Below are positions 26,932 through 36,653 of a stretch of DNA of 64,000 nt, piece after piece (position 1 is the first letter of the stretch; every line of letters starts with the position of its first letter). Location: the NCBI RefSeq assembly GCF_016458825.1, contig NZ_CP066744.1, positions 1,113,868 to 1,177,867 of the forward strand, read 5' to 3'. Both the position numbers and the translations under genes were made by a program. This DNA comes from Miniphocaeibacter halophilus (lineage in GTDB: Bacteria; Bacillota; Clostridia; Tissierellales; Peptoniphilaceae). The notes beneath the pieces were generated by a model. That model searched no databases. It saw only the letters and a program-made list of their open reading frames with translations, and was not told the DNA's origin.

Positions 26932-27951
26932 TTGAAAAAGAAAGTAACGATTCAAGATGTTGCAAATAAAGCCGGTGTCTCTAAATCAACAGTATCACAT
27001 GTTATGAACAATACCGCTAAAATTTCTAAAGAAACAAGAACTATAGTAGAAAAAGCTATTAAAGAATTAAAATATAGACCCAATAGAGTTGCGAGTAGTT
27101 TAAGAACTGCTAAAAGCGACTCTGTTGGACTCATTGTTCCCGATTTATCAAATGAATATTATGCAAATGTAATAAAGGGAGTTTCTGATATAGCTTTAAA
27201 AGAAAACTATTCTATAATGATCAGTAATACAGAATATAATGAAGTTAGTGAAAAAAAAGCTATAAATAATTTTTTAGAAAACAACATTGATGGAATAATA
27301 TTTATTGGTGGAAATCCAGATAGACAAAAACTAACAAGTATTAGAGAAAATAATATACCTGTTGTGGTTATAGACGTTACTATTGAAGATTTGGACGTAT
27401 CTTCAATAGTATCAGATGATATAAACTCTATGAAAAAATGTGTTAACTATCTAGTGGAAAAAGGGCATAAAAAAATTGGATTCGTTGCAGAATTTCTTAA
27501 TTTATCAAATGTTGAAAATAGATATTTAGGTTATAGACTAGGGCTTGAAATTAATAAAATATCTTTTGATGAGAATTGGCTATTTATTGAAGAAAGTTTA
27601 AAAACTGAAAAATTAATTAATTCATATCTATATATGAAGAAGATTTTAAAGGATCATAATATAGAAGACTTACCAACAGCTTTTATTTGTACTTCCGATT
27701 TAGTTGCTTTAGGATTTATTAGAGCTATTAAAGAAGCGGGGTTTACCATTGCTAAAGATTTTTCGATAATCGGATATGATGATATTTCAATATCTGATTT
27801 TTCTGAACCAAGACTTAGTACAATAAGACAAAACAAGTATGAGATCGGGAAAAAAGCTATGGAATTAATAAAAGAAAAAATTGAAAACCCCTCTAAAAAA
27901 TCTGAAAAAATCACATTTCCTACTAAATTAATAATTAGAGAATCAGCATAA
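26932..27951 (+). CDS. LacI-family regulator of rhamnose use
   Basis: This regulator starts at TTG 26932 with GGAGGT seven bases upstream (a GTG at 26917 overlaps that site), giving 339 residues. The N-terminal helix-turn-helix KVTIQDVANKAGVSKSTVSH and hinge YRPNRVASSLR are canonical. The periplasmic-binding-like core follows (VGLIVPDLSNEYYANV to GYDDISISDFSEPRLSTI). It lies inside the rhamnose operon, and the CG-centred palindromes at 25225 and 25353 suit it. The effector is inferred to be rhamnose or a derivative. Confidence 0.9.
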   Translation: MKKKVTIQDVANKAGVSKSTVSHVMNNTAKISKETRTIVEKAIKELKYRPNRVASSLRTAKSDSVGLIVPDLSNEYYANVIKGVSDIALKENYSIMISNTEYNEVSEKKAINNFLENNIDGIIFIGGNPDRQKLTSIRENNIPVVVIDVTIEDLDVSSIVSDDINSMKKCVNYLVEKGHKKIGFVAEFLNLSNVENRYLGYRLGLEINKISFDENWLFIEESLKTEKLINSYLYMKKILKDHNIEDLPTAFICTSDLVALGFIRAIKEAGFTIAKDFSIIGYDDISISDFSEPRLSTIRQNKYEIGKKAMELIKEKIENPSKKSEKITFPTKLIIRESA

Positions 27952-27987
27952 TAGGTATTCACCTTATTAAATTAAGAGGAGTTTAAA

Positions 27988-30603
27988 ATGAGTAATTTAA
28001 ACAAACCATATACTAGAATGTGGCTATATGGTCTAAATATTACAAAAGATGAAATAGATTATAATATAGAACAAGTTAAAAACAAAGGTATAGGAGGAAT
28101 AGAATTACAGTTTATATATCCTATAGAAGAAAAGGGGAATAAACAATTTTATTCTTCAGAATTTTTTGACGATTTAAATTATTTTATAAATAGATGTCAC
28201 AAAGAGAATATAGATGTTGATTTAACACTAGGCTCCGGATGGCCTTTAGGTGGTAAATTTATAGATAAAAGTATGGCTCCGGATATATTGATACCTTATC
28301 AGGTTAATTTATGTGGTCCAACTAACTATAATTATGATTTTACTGGAGTTTTATCTGGTAAAATAGTGAAGGCTACGTTAGCGAAAATTGATAATGGAAA
28401 AATTATCAAGGATACTCTAAGAGATGTAACAACTCATGTAAAAACAGAATATATCGAAGTATGGCCTTGGGGGGAATCCATTAAAGATTTAAATATCCCT
28501 GAAGGAGAACATAGACTATATGTATTTGTTTCAAATGAATATAGACAATTAGTGGGGAAGGCTGCTCCAAACATGGAGGGGTACGCTATGGACCATTGTA
28601 GAAAAGATGTTACAAAGTTATATCTTGAACAATTAGGAGATGTCTTATTAGATAATATCGATGTAACAAAAATAAGATCAGTCTTTTGTGACTCGATTGA
28701 ACTGACAGCTTCAAATTGGACTAAGTATCTACTAGATGATTTTATTAGAGAACGTGGATATGATCTAACTCCATATCTACCAGCTCTCTGGGATAATATA
28801 GATGATTTATCCCCATATATAAGATGTGATTATTATAGAACATATGGTGAGGCTACTGTAAATAATTATTTTAAAGAAATTAAGAAATGGGCTGTAAAAA
28901 AAGGGGTACAATTTCGATTACAAGCACATGGTACATGGGGAGACATTATAAATGCTTACAGTGCATCTCATATTCCAGAAGGAGAAACTTTTGGATATGG
29001 AGATAAGTTGAATGTAAATATTAATCATAGAAGACTTGCTGTTAGCTCAGGTATGAATATTAATGCCCCGATAGTATCGAATGAAACTTATACATGGTTA
29101 AGAAAACCAAGGTTTCTAGTAACTTTAGAAATGATGAAAAAAGCTACGGATGCTTGTTTTGTTGATGGAATCAATCACATTATAAACCATGGATATTCAT
29201 TTTATAAAGGAAATAATCTCGATAATATATTTTATGCTTCCACAGTAATATCTCCTCATAATACATGGTGGAAGTATTATAATAATTTATCAGAATATAT
29301 TTCTAATACTTGTAGATATTTACAATCATCAAAGATAAAGACTAACTTAGCAATCTTAACACCAACTACAGATATATGGGCTAAAAACACTATGGCTGAA
29401 TTACATATGTCTTTAAAAATAGAAAAACATATTGGAAATAATATATTGAACAAACTTTCGAATTTAGGATATTGGACGGCATTTGTAAACGATGATAGGA
29501 TACAAAAATCAGAAAATGTTCTGAAATTAGAAACAAATGAAATAGATACATTGATAGTTCCAAGTATGGATTATATAGACCTATATACTTTAAGAAAAAT
29601 AGAGCAACTATCCAATACTACTAATATTATATTTTTAAATAAATATCCTATTTTTGGTCATACCTACTTAAATTATGTAGCTGTAAATTATGAAATACAA
29701 GACATAATAAAAAGAATTTCAAGTAAAAAGGGAGTTTATTTATTAAATGAAATTGAATTATTTGATAATATAGGAAAAATCATAGATCCTATTATTAAAA
29801 TAGAGAATAATGATAACGTTGGATTTATAATAAGAGAAGATTCTAAACATAATAAGATTATTTTTATTGCTAATATTAGTGATGAATATAAGGAAATTTC
29901 TATTGACTTTCAATTCAATAATTATTTTGAAATATATGATCCTATGGAAAATAATATATATTTAAATTATGATGTAAAAGGAAATAAAATTCTACTTGAT
30001 TTAGAGCCGAATCAATCATTGATAATCAAGGAAAGTAATAATCTTAGAGAAAATTTGGGAATATCAAAATATGAAATATATAAAAGGTTTGAGATTAAGC
30101 CTAAATATTTAAATATCGGTATGGACAACAAAATCATAGATTCTTTTATAACATGGGAAACCATAGATGATTTTAAATACTATAGTGGAATAGGAATATA
30201 TTCATCTGAATTTGAAATATCTAATGAATTGATAAATTTAAACGCTTTTTTAGAAATAGATAGTCTTTTTGAAATATGTGATGTTTATATTAATGATAAA
30301 TTTGTTGGAAATATATGGAAAAAACCATATAAATTAAATATAACTGATAAATTACACTTGGGTAAAAACAGTATTAAATTTGAAGTAACAAACTTATTGT
30401 TTAATAGTGCTCTTAACAATATTACAGAAAATCCTAGAACAAAGTTGTCAAAAGAATGGCCATATCTAAATGAAATAATAGTACAAAACAGAATAGATAA
30501 GGTTGATACTTTTAGAGAAAGAGAAGAAAATCTGGGTATACAAAAATCTGGAATAGAAGGTAAAGTATATTTGAATTTTTTTAAAGGAAAGACTGTAAGA
30601 TGA
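27988..30603 (+). CDS. GH106-like alpha-L-rhamnosidase
   Basis: This 871-residue protein has no signal peptide, so it should act in the cytoplasm. The N-terminal region contains VDLTLGSGWPLGG, a hallmark of GH106 glycosidases, and the catalytic domain continues with FCDSIELTASNW and QAHGTWGDIINAYS. The C-terminal part from about residue 690 is a beta-sandwich with jelly-roll-like IDSLFEICDVYINDKF segments. GH106 members remove terminal alpha-L-rhamnose from plant or glycan oligosaccharides. AGGAG precedes the ATG. The rhamnulokinase gene overlaps the stop by 4 bases. Released rhamnose would feed rhaA and rhaB. Confidence 0.82.
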   Translation: MSNLNKPYTRMWLYGLNITKDEIDYNIEQVKNKGIGGIELQFIYPIEEKGNKQFYSSEFFDDLNYFINRCHKENIDVDLTLGSGWPLGGKFIDKSMAPDILIPYQVNLCGPTNYNYDFTGVLSGKIVKATLAKIDNGKIIKDTLRDVTTHVKTEYIEVWPWGESIKDLNIPEGEHRLYVFVSNEYRQLVGKAAPNMEGYAMDHCRKDVTKLYLEQLGDVLLDNIDVTKIRSVFCDSIELTASNWTKYLLDDFIRERGYDLTPYLPALWDNIDDLSPYIRCDYYRTYGEATVNNYFKEIKKWAVKKGVQFRLQAHGTWGDIINAYSASHIPEGETFGYGDKLNVNINHRRLAVSSGMNINAPIVSNETYTWLRKPRFLVTLEMMKKATDACFVDGINHIINHGYSFYKGNNLDNIFYASTVISPHNTWWKYYNNLSEYISNTCRYLQSSKIKTNLAILTPTTDIWAKNTMAELHMSLKIEKHIGNNILNKLSNLGYWTAFVNDDRIQKSENVLKLETNEIDTLIVPSMDYIDLYTLRKIEQLSNTTNIIFLNKYPIFGHTYLNYVAVNYEIQDIIKRISSKKGVYLLNEIELFDNIGKIIDPIIKIENNDNVGFIIREDSKHNKIIFIANISDEYKEISIDFQFNNYFEIYDPMENNIYLNYDVKGNKILLDLEPNQSLIIKESNNLRENLGISKYEIYKRFEIKPKYLNIGMDNKIIDSFITWETIDDFKYYSGIGIYSSEFEISNELINLNAFLEIDSLFEICDVYINDKFVGNIWKKPYKLNITDKLHLGKNSIKFEVTNLLFNSALNNITENPRTKLSKEWPYLNEIIVQNRIDKVDTFREREENLGIQKSGIEGKVYLNFFKGKTVR

Positions 30604-32039
30604 AAAATGTAAGTATAGCCATAGATATAGGTGCTTCTAATGGAAGGATAATAGCAGGATATTTAGAAAATAATAGATTGCTACTAGAGGAAATTTCAAG
30701 ATTCGATAGTTTACCTGTTAAAATGAACGATAGACTATATATAAACATACTATCCATTTGGAAAAACATAGTAAAAGGGCTAAAAAAGTTAAAACTAAAT
30801 AATTACAATATAGAGAGTATTGGAATCGATACATGGGCTGTTGATTATGGTCATTTTGATAAAAATGGCAATCTTTTACAAAATCCATATCATTACAGAG
30901 ATGGTAGAGGGATTGGAAAACTGAAAAAAATAGAAGATAATCTAGGAGTCTCCTTAAAGTATATATATAAGAGAACTGGAATTCAATTTATGGACATAAA
31001 TTCCATTTATCAATATTATGATGATTATATGAATTCTGAATTTTTAAATATAAGTACAAATATTTTATTTCTCCCCGATATTTTAATATATGCATTAACT
31101 GGAAAAATGTTTAATGAATATACGAATGCAACAACATCTCAAATGTTAAATATCAATTCTCAAAGTTGGGATTTAGAATTATTAAACAAATTACACTTAC
31201 CTAATAAATTTGTTGAAATAATTAAGCCAGGTAGCATAGTTGGAAAAATAAAACCCAAATTAGCAAAAGAAATTGGATTGACAGATACAAAAGTGATCTC
31301 AGTTGCTAGTCATGATACAGCTTCTGCAATTTTGGGTACGCCTTTAAATGGAAATACATCAGCGTATTTAAGTTGTGGAACATGGTCTTTGTTAGGTGCT
31401 GAAATTGATAAACCGATTATAAATGAAAAAAGCTTTAAATATAATTTCACGAATGAAGGTGGTGCTTATGATACTATAAGATTTTTGAAAAACATCACTG
31501 GATTATGGATAATTCAAGAATTGTATAGAAAATGGAATCCATTATTCGGATTGGGATATTTAGAAATAAGCAATTTAGCTAGAGAATCTGTCATAGATAT
31601 AGCTATAGATACCGATGATGATCGCTTTAAAAAACCTATAGATATGGAAGAAGCAATAATATCCTATTGTAATGAAAAATATGGAGAAAATTTAAAAGAA
31701 AAAAAGGATATTGTGAGAGTAGCTTACAATGGAATAGTTAATAAATACAAGAAAGCGATTGGTGAGCTTGAAGAGTTACTAGGTTATAAAATAGAAGTTT
31801 TAAATATGATTGGTGGTGGGATACGGGATGAACTGCTTTGTGAGTTAACATCTAAACACATCAATAAAAAATTAATAGCAGGTCCTATAGAAGCTTCTGT
31901 TATAGGAAATTTAATAGTTCAACTCATATCGCTATATAAAATTGACAATATTGATATTGCAAGAGAAATAATAAGAAATTCAATTAGTGTAAAAGTATAT
32001 AAAAACGGAGAAATATTAAATGAAAGAACAAGAAATTAA
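30600..32039 (+). CDS. rhaB: Rhamnulokinase
   Basis: This 479-residue FGGY-family kinase opens with the ATP phosphate motif VSIAIDIGASNGR and has GIDTWAVDYGHFD, NPYHYRDGR, SHDTASAILGTP and MIGGGIRDELLCELT. It phosphorylates L-rhamnulose at position 1. Length matches RhaB. It overlaps the GH106 gene by 4 bases and the aldolase gene by 20 bases, so the three are translated as a unit. Confidence 0.93.
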   Translation: MKNVSIAIDIGASNGRIIAGYLENNRLLLEEISRFDSLPVKMNDRLYINILSIWKNIVKGLKKLKLNNYNIESIGIDTWAVDYGHFDKNGNLLQNPYHYRDGRGIGKLKKIEDNLGVSLKYIYKRTGIQFMDINSIYQYYDDYMNSEFLNISTNILFLPDILIYALTGKMFNEYTNATTSQMLNINSQSWDLELLNKLHLPNKFVEIIKPGSIVGKIKPKLAKEIGLTDTKVISVASHDTASAILGTPLNGNTSAYLSCGTWSLLGAEIDKPIINEKSFKYNFTNEGGAYDTIRFLKNITGLWIIQELYRKWNPLFGLGYLEISNLARESVIDIAIDTDDDRFKKPIDMEEAIISYCNEKYGENLKEKKDIVRVAYNGIVNKYKKAIGELEELLGYKIEVLNMIGGGIRDELLCELTSKHINKKLIAGPIEASVIGNLIVQLISLYKIDNIDIAREIIRNSISVKVYKNGEILNERTRN

Positions 32040-32700
32040 AAAATTTATATGTGAAATAGGCAAAAGGGTGTGGGAAAGAAATATGGTCGCCGCCAATGAT
32101 GGGAATTTTTCTGTAAAATTAGAAAATGGTGATATTCTGTGTACTCCAACTGGTGTTAGTAAGGGCTTTATGACACCGGATATGATTTGTAAGATTAATT
32201 CTTCAGGAGAGTTGTTGGAAAGTGATAAAATTCATAAACCTTCTTCTGAAATAAAAATGCATTTACGTGTATATAAAAGAAGGAGTGACGTTAAAGCAGT
32301 TGTACATGCACATCCGATGTATGCTACTAGCCATGCTATTTCAGGTGTTCCTTTAAATAAACAAATCATACCTGAATCAACAATTCTATTAGGAGAGGTT
32401 CCATTGGCAAAATACGGTTTACCTTCTACTAATGAAATACCTAATTCGATAGAACCATTCTTAGATGATTATGATGCTGTTTTATTAGAAAATCATGGTG
32501 CATTAACATGGGGTACAAGTTTAAATGATGCTTATTTTAAACTTGAAGGGCTGGAATTCTATGCGCAATTAAACTTTGTCTCCTCTATACTAGGGAATGG
32601 CGAAGTAAATGAATTGTCTAATTATGAAGTGAATAGATTAATGGAAATTAGAACACAGATGAATATACTTGGAAGACACCCTTTTATAAAAAACAAATAA
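32020..32700 (+). CDS. Class II aldolase (rhamnulose-/fuculose-1-phosphate aldolase type)
   Basis: This 226-residue zinc aldolase has the phosphate-binding NDGNFSVKL, SKGFMTPDM, the metal site HAHPMYATSHA and a second histidine in LLENHGALTWG. The fold is the FucA/AraD type. In this operon it should split rhamnulose-1-phosphate to dihydroxyacetone phosphate and lactaldehyde. It ends the operon and a strong terminator follows. Confidence 0.9.
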   Translation: MKEQEIKKFICEIGKRVWERNMVAANDGNFSVKLENGDILCTPTGVSKGFMTPDMICKINSSGELLESDKIHKPSSEIKMHLRVYKRRSDVKAVVHAHPMYATSHAISGVPLNKQIIPESTILLGEVPLAKYGLPSTNEIPNSIEPFLDDYDAVLLENHGALTWGTSLNDAYFKLEGLEFYAQLNFVSSILGNGEVNELSNYEVNRLMEIRTQMNILGRHPFIKNK

Positions 32701-32759
32701 CTATATTAGAAATGTTTTTAACAAAATATTTCTAAAGCTTCTCAAATCACGATAAAAAA

Positions 32760-32813
32760 CATAATCAGTAAGTCTTCCTCGTTTACTAAGAAGATTTACT
32801 GATTATGTTTTTT
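32760..32813 (+). terminator. Terminator of the rhamnose operon
   Basis: Arms 32760-32777 and 32790-32807 (CATAATCAGTAA with its complement) pair with one wobble. Six T follow. Confidence 0.9.
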
Positions 32814-33251
32814 GTTTATTACATAACGGATATTTATAATTTTCTTTTTTTAAAATTTTAAAATCTTCAGATTAATCAAATTTGAAATTCAAAGATAGAT
32901 TGTTAGAATATTTATTGTTAATTAATAAAAATGGCATTTTGAACTTTAAATCAATTATTCACATACTTTTTTATAGTATTGATTTTTCCTTTAAAAAACC
33001 GCATCACTTATGATACGGTTCTCCGTATCGGTTTGATATGCGATTTTTTAGTAATAAATCAAACTTGAGATTTAACTCTAAGGTTTGTAGCTGATTGAAA
33101 ACATATAATGATAATGAAGTTAAAATAATATCTGATATTATATTGTGTAAAATAAATATAGAATATATAATAAAGACATTGAAATTTTAAGGAACTTATA
33201 GGTATGTGATAAAATATAAAATAAATACTTATTTAATTTTGATTAAACAAA
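32814..33251. other. Intergenic junction between chromosome and island
   Basis: No gene is visible. The stretch holds the distal attachment-site copy (32993-33021), a nested hairpin CCGTATC/GATACGG around it, and the AT-rich leader of the restriction-modification gene. The chromosome side lies before 32993, the island side after 33021. Confidence 0.6.
32993..33021 (-). repeat. Distal attachment site, degenerate rlmH 3' end
   Basis: On the plus strand the site opens with AAAAAACCGCAT and closes with TTATGATACGGTTC. The rlmH-proximal copy at 50505-50534 shares the first 12 bases exactly and 13 of the last 14; only 3-4 bases between differ. On the minus strand it reads GGAGAACCGTATCATAAGTG, which encodes the RlmH C-terminal GEPYHK and stop. 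It is close to the recalled staphylococcal core GAAGCATATCATAA. Confidence 0.8.
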
Positions 33252-35123
33252 TTGAAAGATATTATAGAGTATAGAAATCATTTTAAGAAGAGGATTGAAA
33301 AAATAATGGATCGATATGAGATTATAAATAGAATTGGAGCAGAATTTTTAAAAAGTAATATAGAAAATGGGGAGTTTAGTTATGCTAAGGCTTTAAAAAA
33401 TATTGGGAAAAATCACATTGATTATATGTCTGATGACGCAAAAAGAAAATATAAAGATATTGATTTAAGGTTTGTTGAAGGCAATTTAACAATATTGGTA
33501 GAAACAAAACAACATATAACAAATGGAAATTTATTAGGAGATATGGAACAATTGCAACATTATGTTTATTTTGAGAAAGAACTAACAGGTAATAAAGTAA
33601 TTGCAATTTTAGCTGCTACCCAAACAAATGAAATAATGGTTTGGCAAGATGGTTCTGATATTATCGATGATGTTCATTATGATAGGTCTCAAAGAGTTAT
33701 CAAGTCAATGGAAGAGTATAAGAACATACATTTTGGCACAAGGAATGATAAAATTTCTCTGGTAGAAAATACCAATGAACTAAATGAACTTTTACACCAA
33801 TATGGAATTAATGAAGGAATCCGAAGTCAATTTGTTGGAACCTGTTTGCTAGCTCTAAAGTATGATTTAGCATATGATTATCCTAGGGTAACTAGTGGGC
33901 AAATTAGAGAGGGAATACAAGAAATTTTAGAGGATTTATTAGATGGTGATCTAAATAAAGCAAGAAAACTTGTGATTTTAAAAGATAATGTTATAGATTC
34001 CCAAGATGTGAGAGATTTAAAAGTGGATGAATTTCAGCATATTTTAAGAGATATTGAAAATAAAATTATACCTTACATTAATGAGAAAAGCACCATGGGT
34101 CAGGACTTATTAAATTTATTCTTCACTACTTTTAATAAGTATGTTGGTAAGGCAGATAAAAATCAAGCCTTCACTCCAGATCATATTGTTCATTTCATGT
34201 GCAATGTGATTGGCATAAACAGACATTCCATTGTACTTGATCCATGCTGTGGTAGTGGAGCTTTTTTAGTTAGAGCTATGACAGAGGCAATGGATGATTG
34301 CGATACTGATGAAGAAAGAGAGAATATAAAGAAGAATCAGATTTTTGGAATTGAATTTGAAGAGAAAGCATATGGTTTATCAACAACAAATATGCTCATA
34401 CATGGGGATGGTAATTCAAATGTATTGCAAGGTAGTTGTTTTGATTTATTAGATGATGTGGTTGAAAAAACAAAAATAAATACTATATTAATGAATCCAC
34501 CATATAATGCTCAAAGAAAACATAGCAATCCTAAATATGTAGAAACATGGAAAACGACCACTAAACAAGATCCTTCAAAAGGATTTCATTTTGTATATGA
34601 AGCTGCAAAAAAAATAAAGACTGGGAAATTAGCAGTTTTGTTACCAACGCAATGTGCTATAGGAAATTCTGGAGATGTTAAACTTTTTAAAAGAAAAATG
34701 TTAGAAGAACATACTTTGGATGCCGTTTTTTCATTGCCGATTGATATCTTTCATCCTGGAGCGAGTGCATCTGCTTGCTGCATGATTTTTAATCTGGGAA
34801 TGAGACATGAAAATTCACCTATTAAGGAAACTTTTTTTGGTTATTTTAAAGATGATGGGTATGAAAAAAGAAAGAATTTGGGACGAATGGAAAGAGAAGA
34901 TGGTTTATGGCGGAAAATTGAAGAAGAATGGCTAACATTATATTTTAATAGAGAAAGTAAAGCTGGAATGTCAGTTACTAAAAAAGTTAAAGCAAATGAT
35001 GAATGGTTAGCTGAAGCATATATGCAGACTGACTATGATAAACTAAGTTACAATGATTTTCAAAAAAATATAAATAATTATCTTTCATATTTAGTTAAAA
35101 TAGGTGAGATTTATGAAGAATAA
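33252..35123 (+). CDS. BcgI-like restriction-methylation subunit (nuclease fused to N6-adenine methyltransferase)
   Basis: The 623-residue product has an N-terminal nuclease-like segment with DIDLRF and, 11 residues later, VETKQ, a PD-(D/E)xK layout. A helical region follows, then an N6-adenine methyltransferase with motif I DPCCGSGAFL and motif IV NPPY. BcgI's A subunit has the same architecture and about the same size (near 637 residues). With the B-like partner it should cut and methylate DNA at a bipartite site. The TTG start at 33252 lacks a good ribosome site; ATG 33306, with AGAGG upstream, is an alternative. It overlaps the next gene by 20 bases. Confidence 0.85.
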   Translation: MKDIIEYRNHFKKRIEKIMDRYEIINRIGAEFLKSNIENGEFSYAKALKNIGKNHIDYMSDDAKRKYKDIDLRFVEGNLTILVETKQHITNGNLLGDMEQLQHYVYFEKELTGNKVIAILAATQTNEIMVWQDGSDIIDDVHYDRSQRVIKSMEEYKNIHFGTRNDKISLVENTNELNELLHQYGINEGIRSQFVGTCLLALKYDLAYDYPRVTSGQIREGIQEILEDLLDGDLNKARKLVILKDNVIDSQDVRDLKVDEFQHILRDIENKIIPYINEKSTMGQDLLNLFFTTFNKYVGKADKNQAFTPDHIVHFMCNVIGINRHSIVLDPCCGSGAFLVRAMTEAMDDCDTDEERENIKKNQIFGIEFEEKAYGLSTTNMLIHGDGNSNVLQGSCFDLLDDVVEKTKINTILMNPPYNAQRKHSNPKYVETWKTTTKQDPSKGFHFVYEAAKKIKTGKLAVLLPTQCAIGNSGDVKLFKRKMLEEHTLDAVFSLPIDIFHPGASASACCMIFNLGMRHENSPIKETFFGYFKDDGYEKRKNLGRMEREDGLWRKIEEEWLTLYFNRESKAGMSVTKKVKANDEWLAEAYMQTDYDKLSYNDFQKNINNYLSYLVKIGEIYEE

Positions 35124-36117
35124 AACTATTAAAGTAGGTAAATTTTGGGCACCAATATTGCTGAACGATTATTTTGATATAAAAGCAGGAAAGTATTATT
35201 ATCCTCATGAATATGGACATGGAGATACACCATATATTTCAGCAACTGTAGCTAATAATGGAGTGTCTGAATATATAGACTTAGATCCAGATTTCAAGGG
35301 TAATTGCATAACTACTGAAAAAATTTCTTGCCAAGCATTTTATCAAAAGTATGATTTCTGTGCAACAAGTGATATTAATGTTTTTATTCCTAAATTTGAA
35401 AATTTCAATGAATACATTGGTATTTTTATTGCTACCCTAATTAATTATGACCAAAATTATAGATGGAATTATGGTAGACAATGTCGTGTCGGTGATAGCA
35501 AAAAGATAAATGTCATGATGCCTATTACGAGTAATGGAAATCCAAACTGGCAGTTTATGGAAAACTATATTAAGACGTTAAATTACAAAAGAATAACTAC
35601 TAAAAATAAATATGACTTTGATAAAATTTACAGTAAAAAATATAAAAAATTTAAGTTAAAAGATTTATTTAGTAATATATATAAAGGTTATCCACATGTA
35701 AAAGTGGGTTTAGTAAAAAAAATGTTGAATAGTAAAAATGCAATACCATTAGTTACAAGGACAGCTGAAAATAATGGTGTTGACTGTTATGTCAGCATTG
35801 ATCAAGCAGAGAAAATAGAGAGTGGTAATGCAATAACTATTGGAGATACAACAGCAACATTATTTTATCAGCCAAAACAATTTATAACAGGAGACCATAT
35901 GGTGGTGTGTAGAGCTGATTGGTTAAATCAGTTTACAGGAATTTATATAAAAACTCTAATTGATTTAGAGAAATACAGATATAGTTATGGAAGGGCATTT
36001 AAACTAAAATTAATAAAAAACACAGAAGTAATTTTACCCGTGGATGATAAAGGTGCCCCTGATTGGATTTTTATTGAGAGCTATATTAAATCCATTCCCT
36101 ATGGAGATAGAATTTAA
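35104..36117 (+). CDS. BcgI-B/HsdS-like DNA specificity subunit
   Basis: This 337-residue protein is an internal duplication of two target-recognition domains: VGKFWAPILLNDYFDIKAG... and KYKKFKLKDLFSNIYKG..., each followed by segments such as NNGVSEYI or NNGVDCYV and ending in paired MENYIKT/IESYIKS helices. BcgI-B is about 341 residues with the same plan. It supplies sequence recognition for the nuclease-methyltransferase encoded just upstream, with which it overlaps by 20 bases. A terminator follows. Confidence 0.85.
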   Translation: MRFMKNKTIKVGKFWAPILLNDYFDIKAGKYYYPHEYGHGDTPYISATVANNGVSEYIDLDPDFKGNCITTEKISCQAFYQKYDFCATSDINVFIPKFENFNEYIGIFIATLINYDQNYRWNYGRQCRVGDSKKINVMMPITSNGNPNWQFMENYIKTLNYKRITTKNKYDFDKIYSKKYKKFKLKDLFSNIYKGYPHVKVGLVKKMLNSKNAIPLVTRTAENNGVDCYVSIDQAEKIESGNAITIGDTTATLFYQPKQFITGDHMVVCRADWLNQFTGIYIKTLIDLEKYRYSYGRAFKLKLIKNTEVILPVDDKGAPDWIFIESYIKSIPYGDRI

Positions 36118-36185
36118 ATAAGAAATCAACAAGAAATTGAAATATTTTCGCAATTGTTTGTTAAAAGACCAAAAGGTAAAAAAAT

Positions 36186-36234
36186 AAAAAGTCTATTTTT
36201 CATATCAATATAATTGATTGCTAAATAGACTTTT
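36186..36234 (+). terminator. Terminator of the restriction-modification operon
   Basis: AAAAAGTCTATTT (36186-36198) pairs with AAATAGACTTTT (36223-36234), flanked by A-rich and T-rich sequence. Confidence 0.7.
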
Positions 36235-36271
36235 AATTAAAACTTTATTTTTTATCTCCATCATTATTGAT

Positions 36272-36640
36272 TTAAGCCTCATCTTGGTTGCTAACTTTTT
36301 TATCAAACTTCCATATTTTTTTCAAGAATTGTATTTGTTCGGAAGTAGTCATATAATCAAGATTATCTGATTTTCGTCTTAAATTTTCCTTAATGGTTAA
36401 ATATATCGTTCTAATAACAAAATATAAAACACCAACTATTATTATTAATCCTAAAATTGTCCCTATACCAGCTAAAGCAAACCCAAATATTCCACCTATT
36501 ATTAAAGAGATAATATAGCCAAAAAACTGTGCTATTAAAAATTCTCTAAAAATTGAGCTTCCTAAATTTCCAAAATAATATACTCGAAATATTTTATGGT
36601 ATAGTATAAACAATATAATCCCTAATATAAATCCTAACAT
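36272..36640 (-). CDS. Small membrane protein next to a WYL regulator
   Basis: This 122-residue protein has a hydrophobic N-terminal segment, a glycine-rich double membrane stretch (IGGIFGFALAGIGTILGLIIIVG) and a charged C-terminus ending KKVSNQDEA. AGGAGG precedes the ATG. It starts 13 bases after the WYL regulator gene, so the two form an operon. Glycine-rich membrane stretches of this sort are known in small effectors that disturb membranes, but no family match is certain. Confidence 0.6.
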   Translation of the reverse strand: MLGFILGIILFILYHKIFRVYYFGNLGSSIFREFLIAQFFGYIISLIIGGIFGFALAGIGTILGLIIIVGVLYFVIRTIYLTIKENLRRKSDNLDYMTTSEQIQFLKKIWKFDKKVSNQDEA

Positions 36641-36653
36641 TTTTTCCTCCTAA

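Noticed and set aside
33000-33050. A simple terminator instead of an attachment site
   Set aside because: The hairpin may act as one, but the segment also encodes the RlmH tail and repeats the rlmH-proximal site with the same flanking TGCGGTTTTTT, which a terminator alone does not explain.
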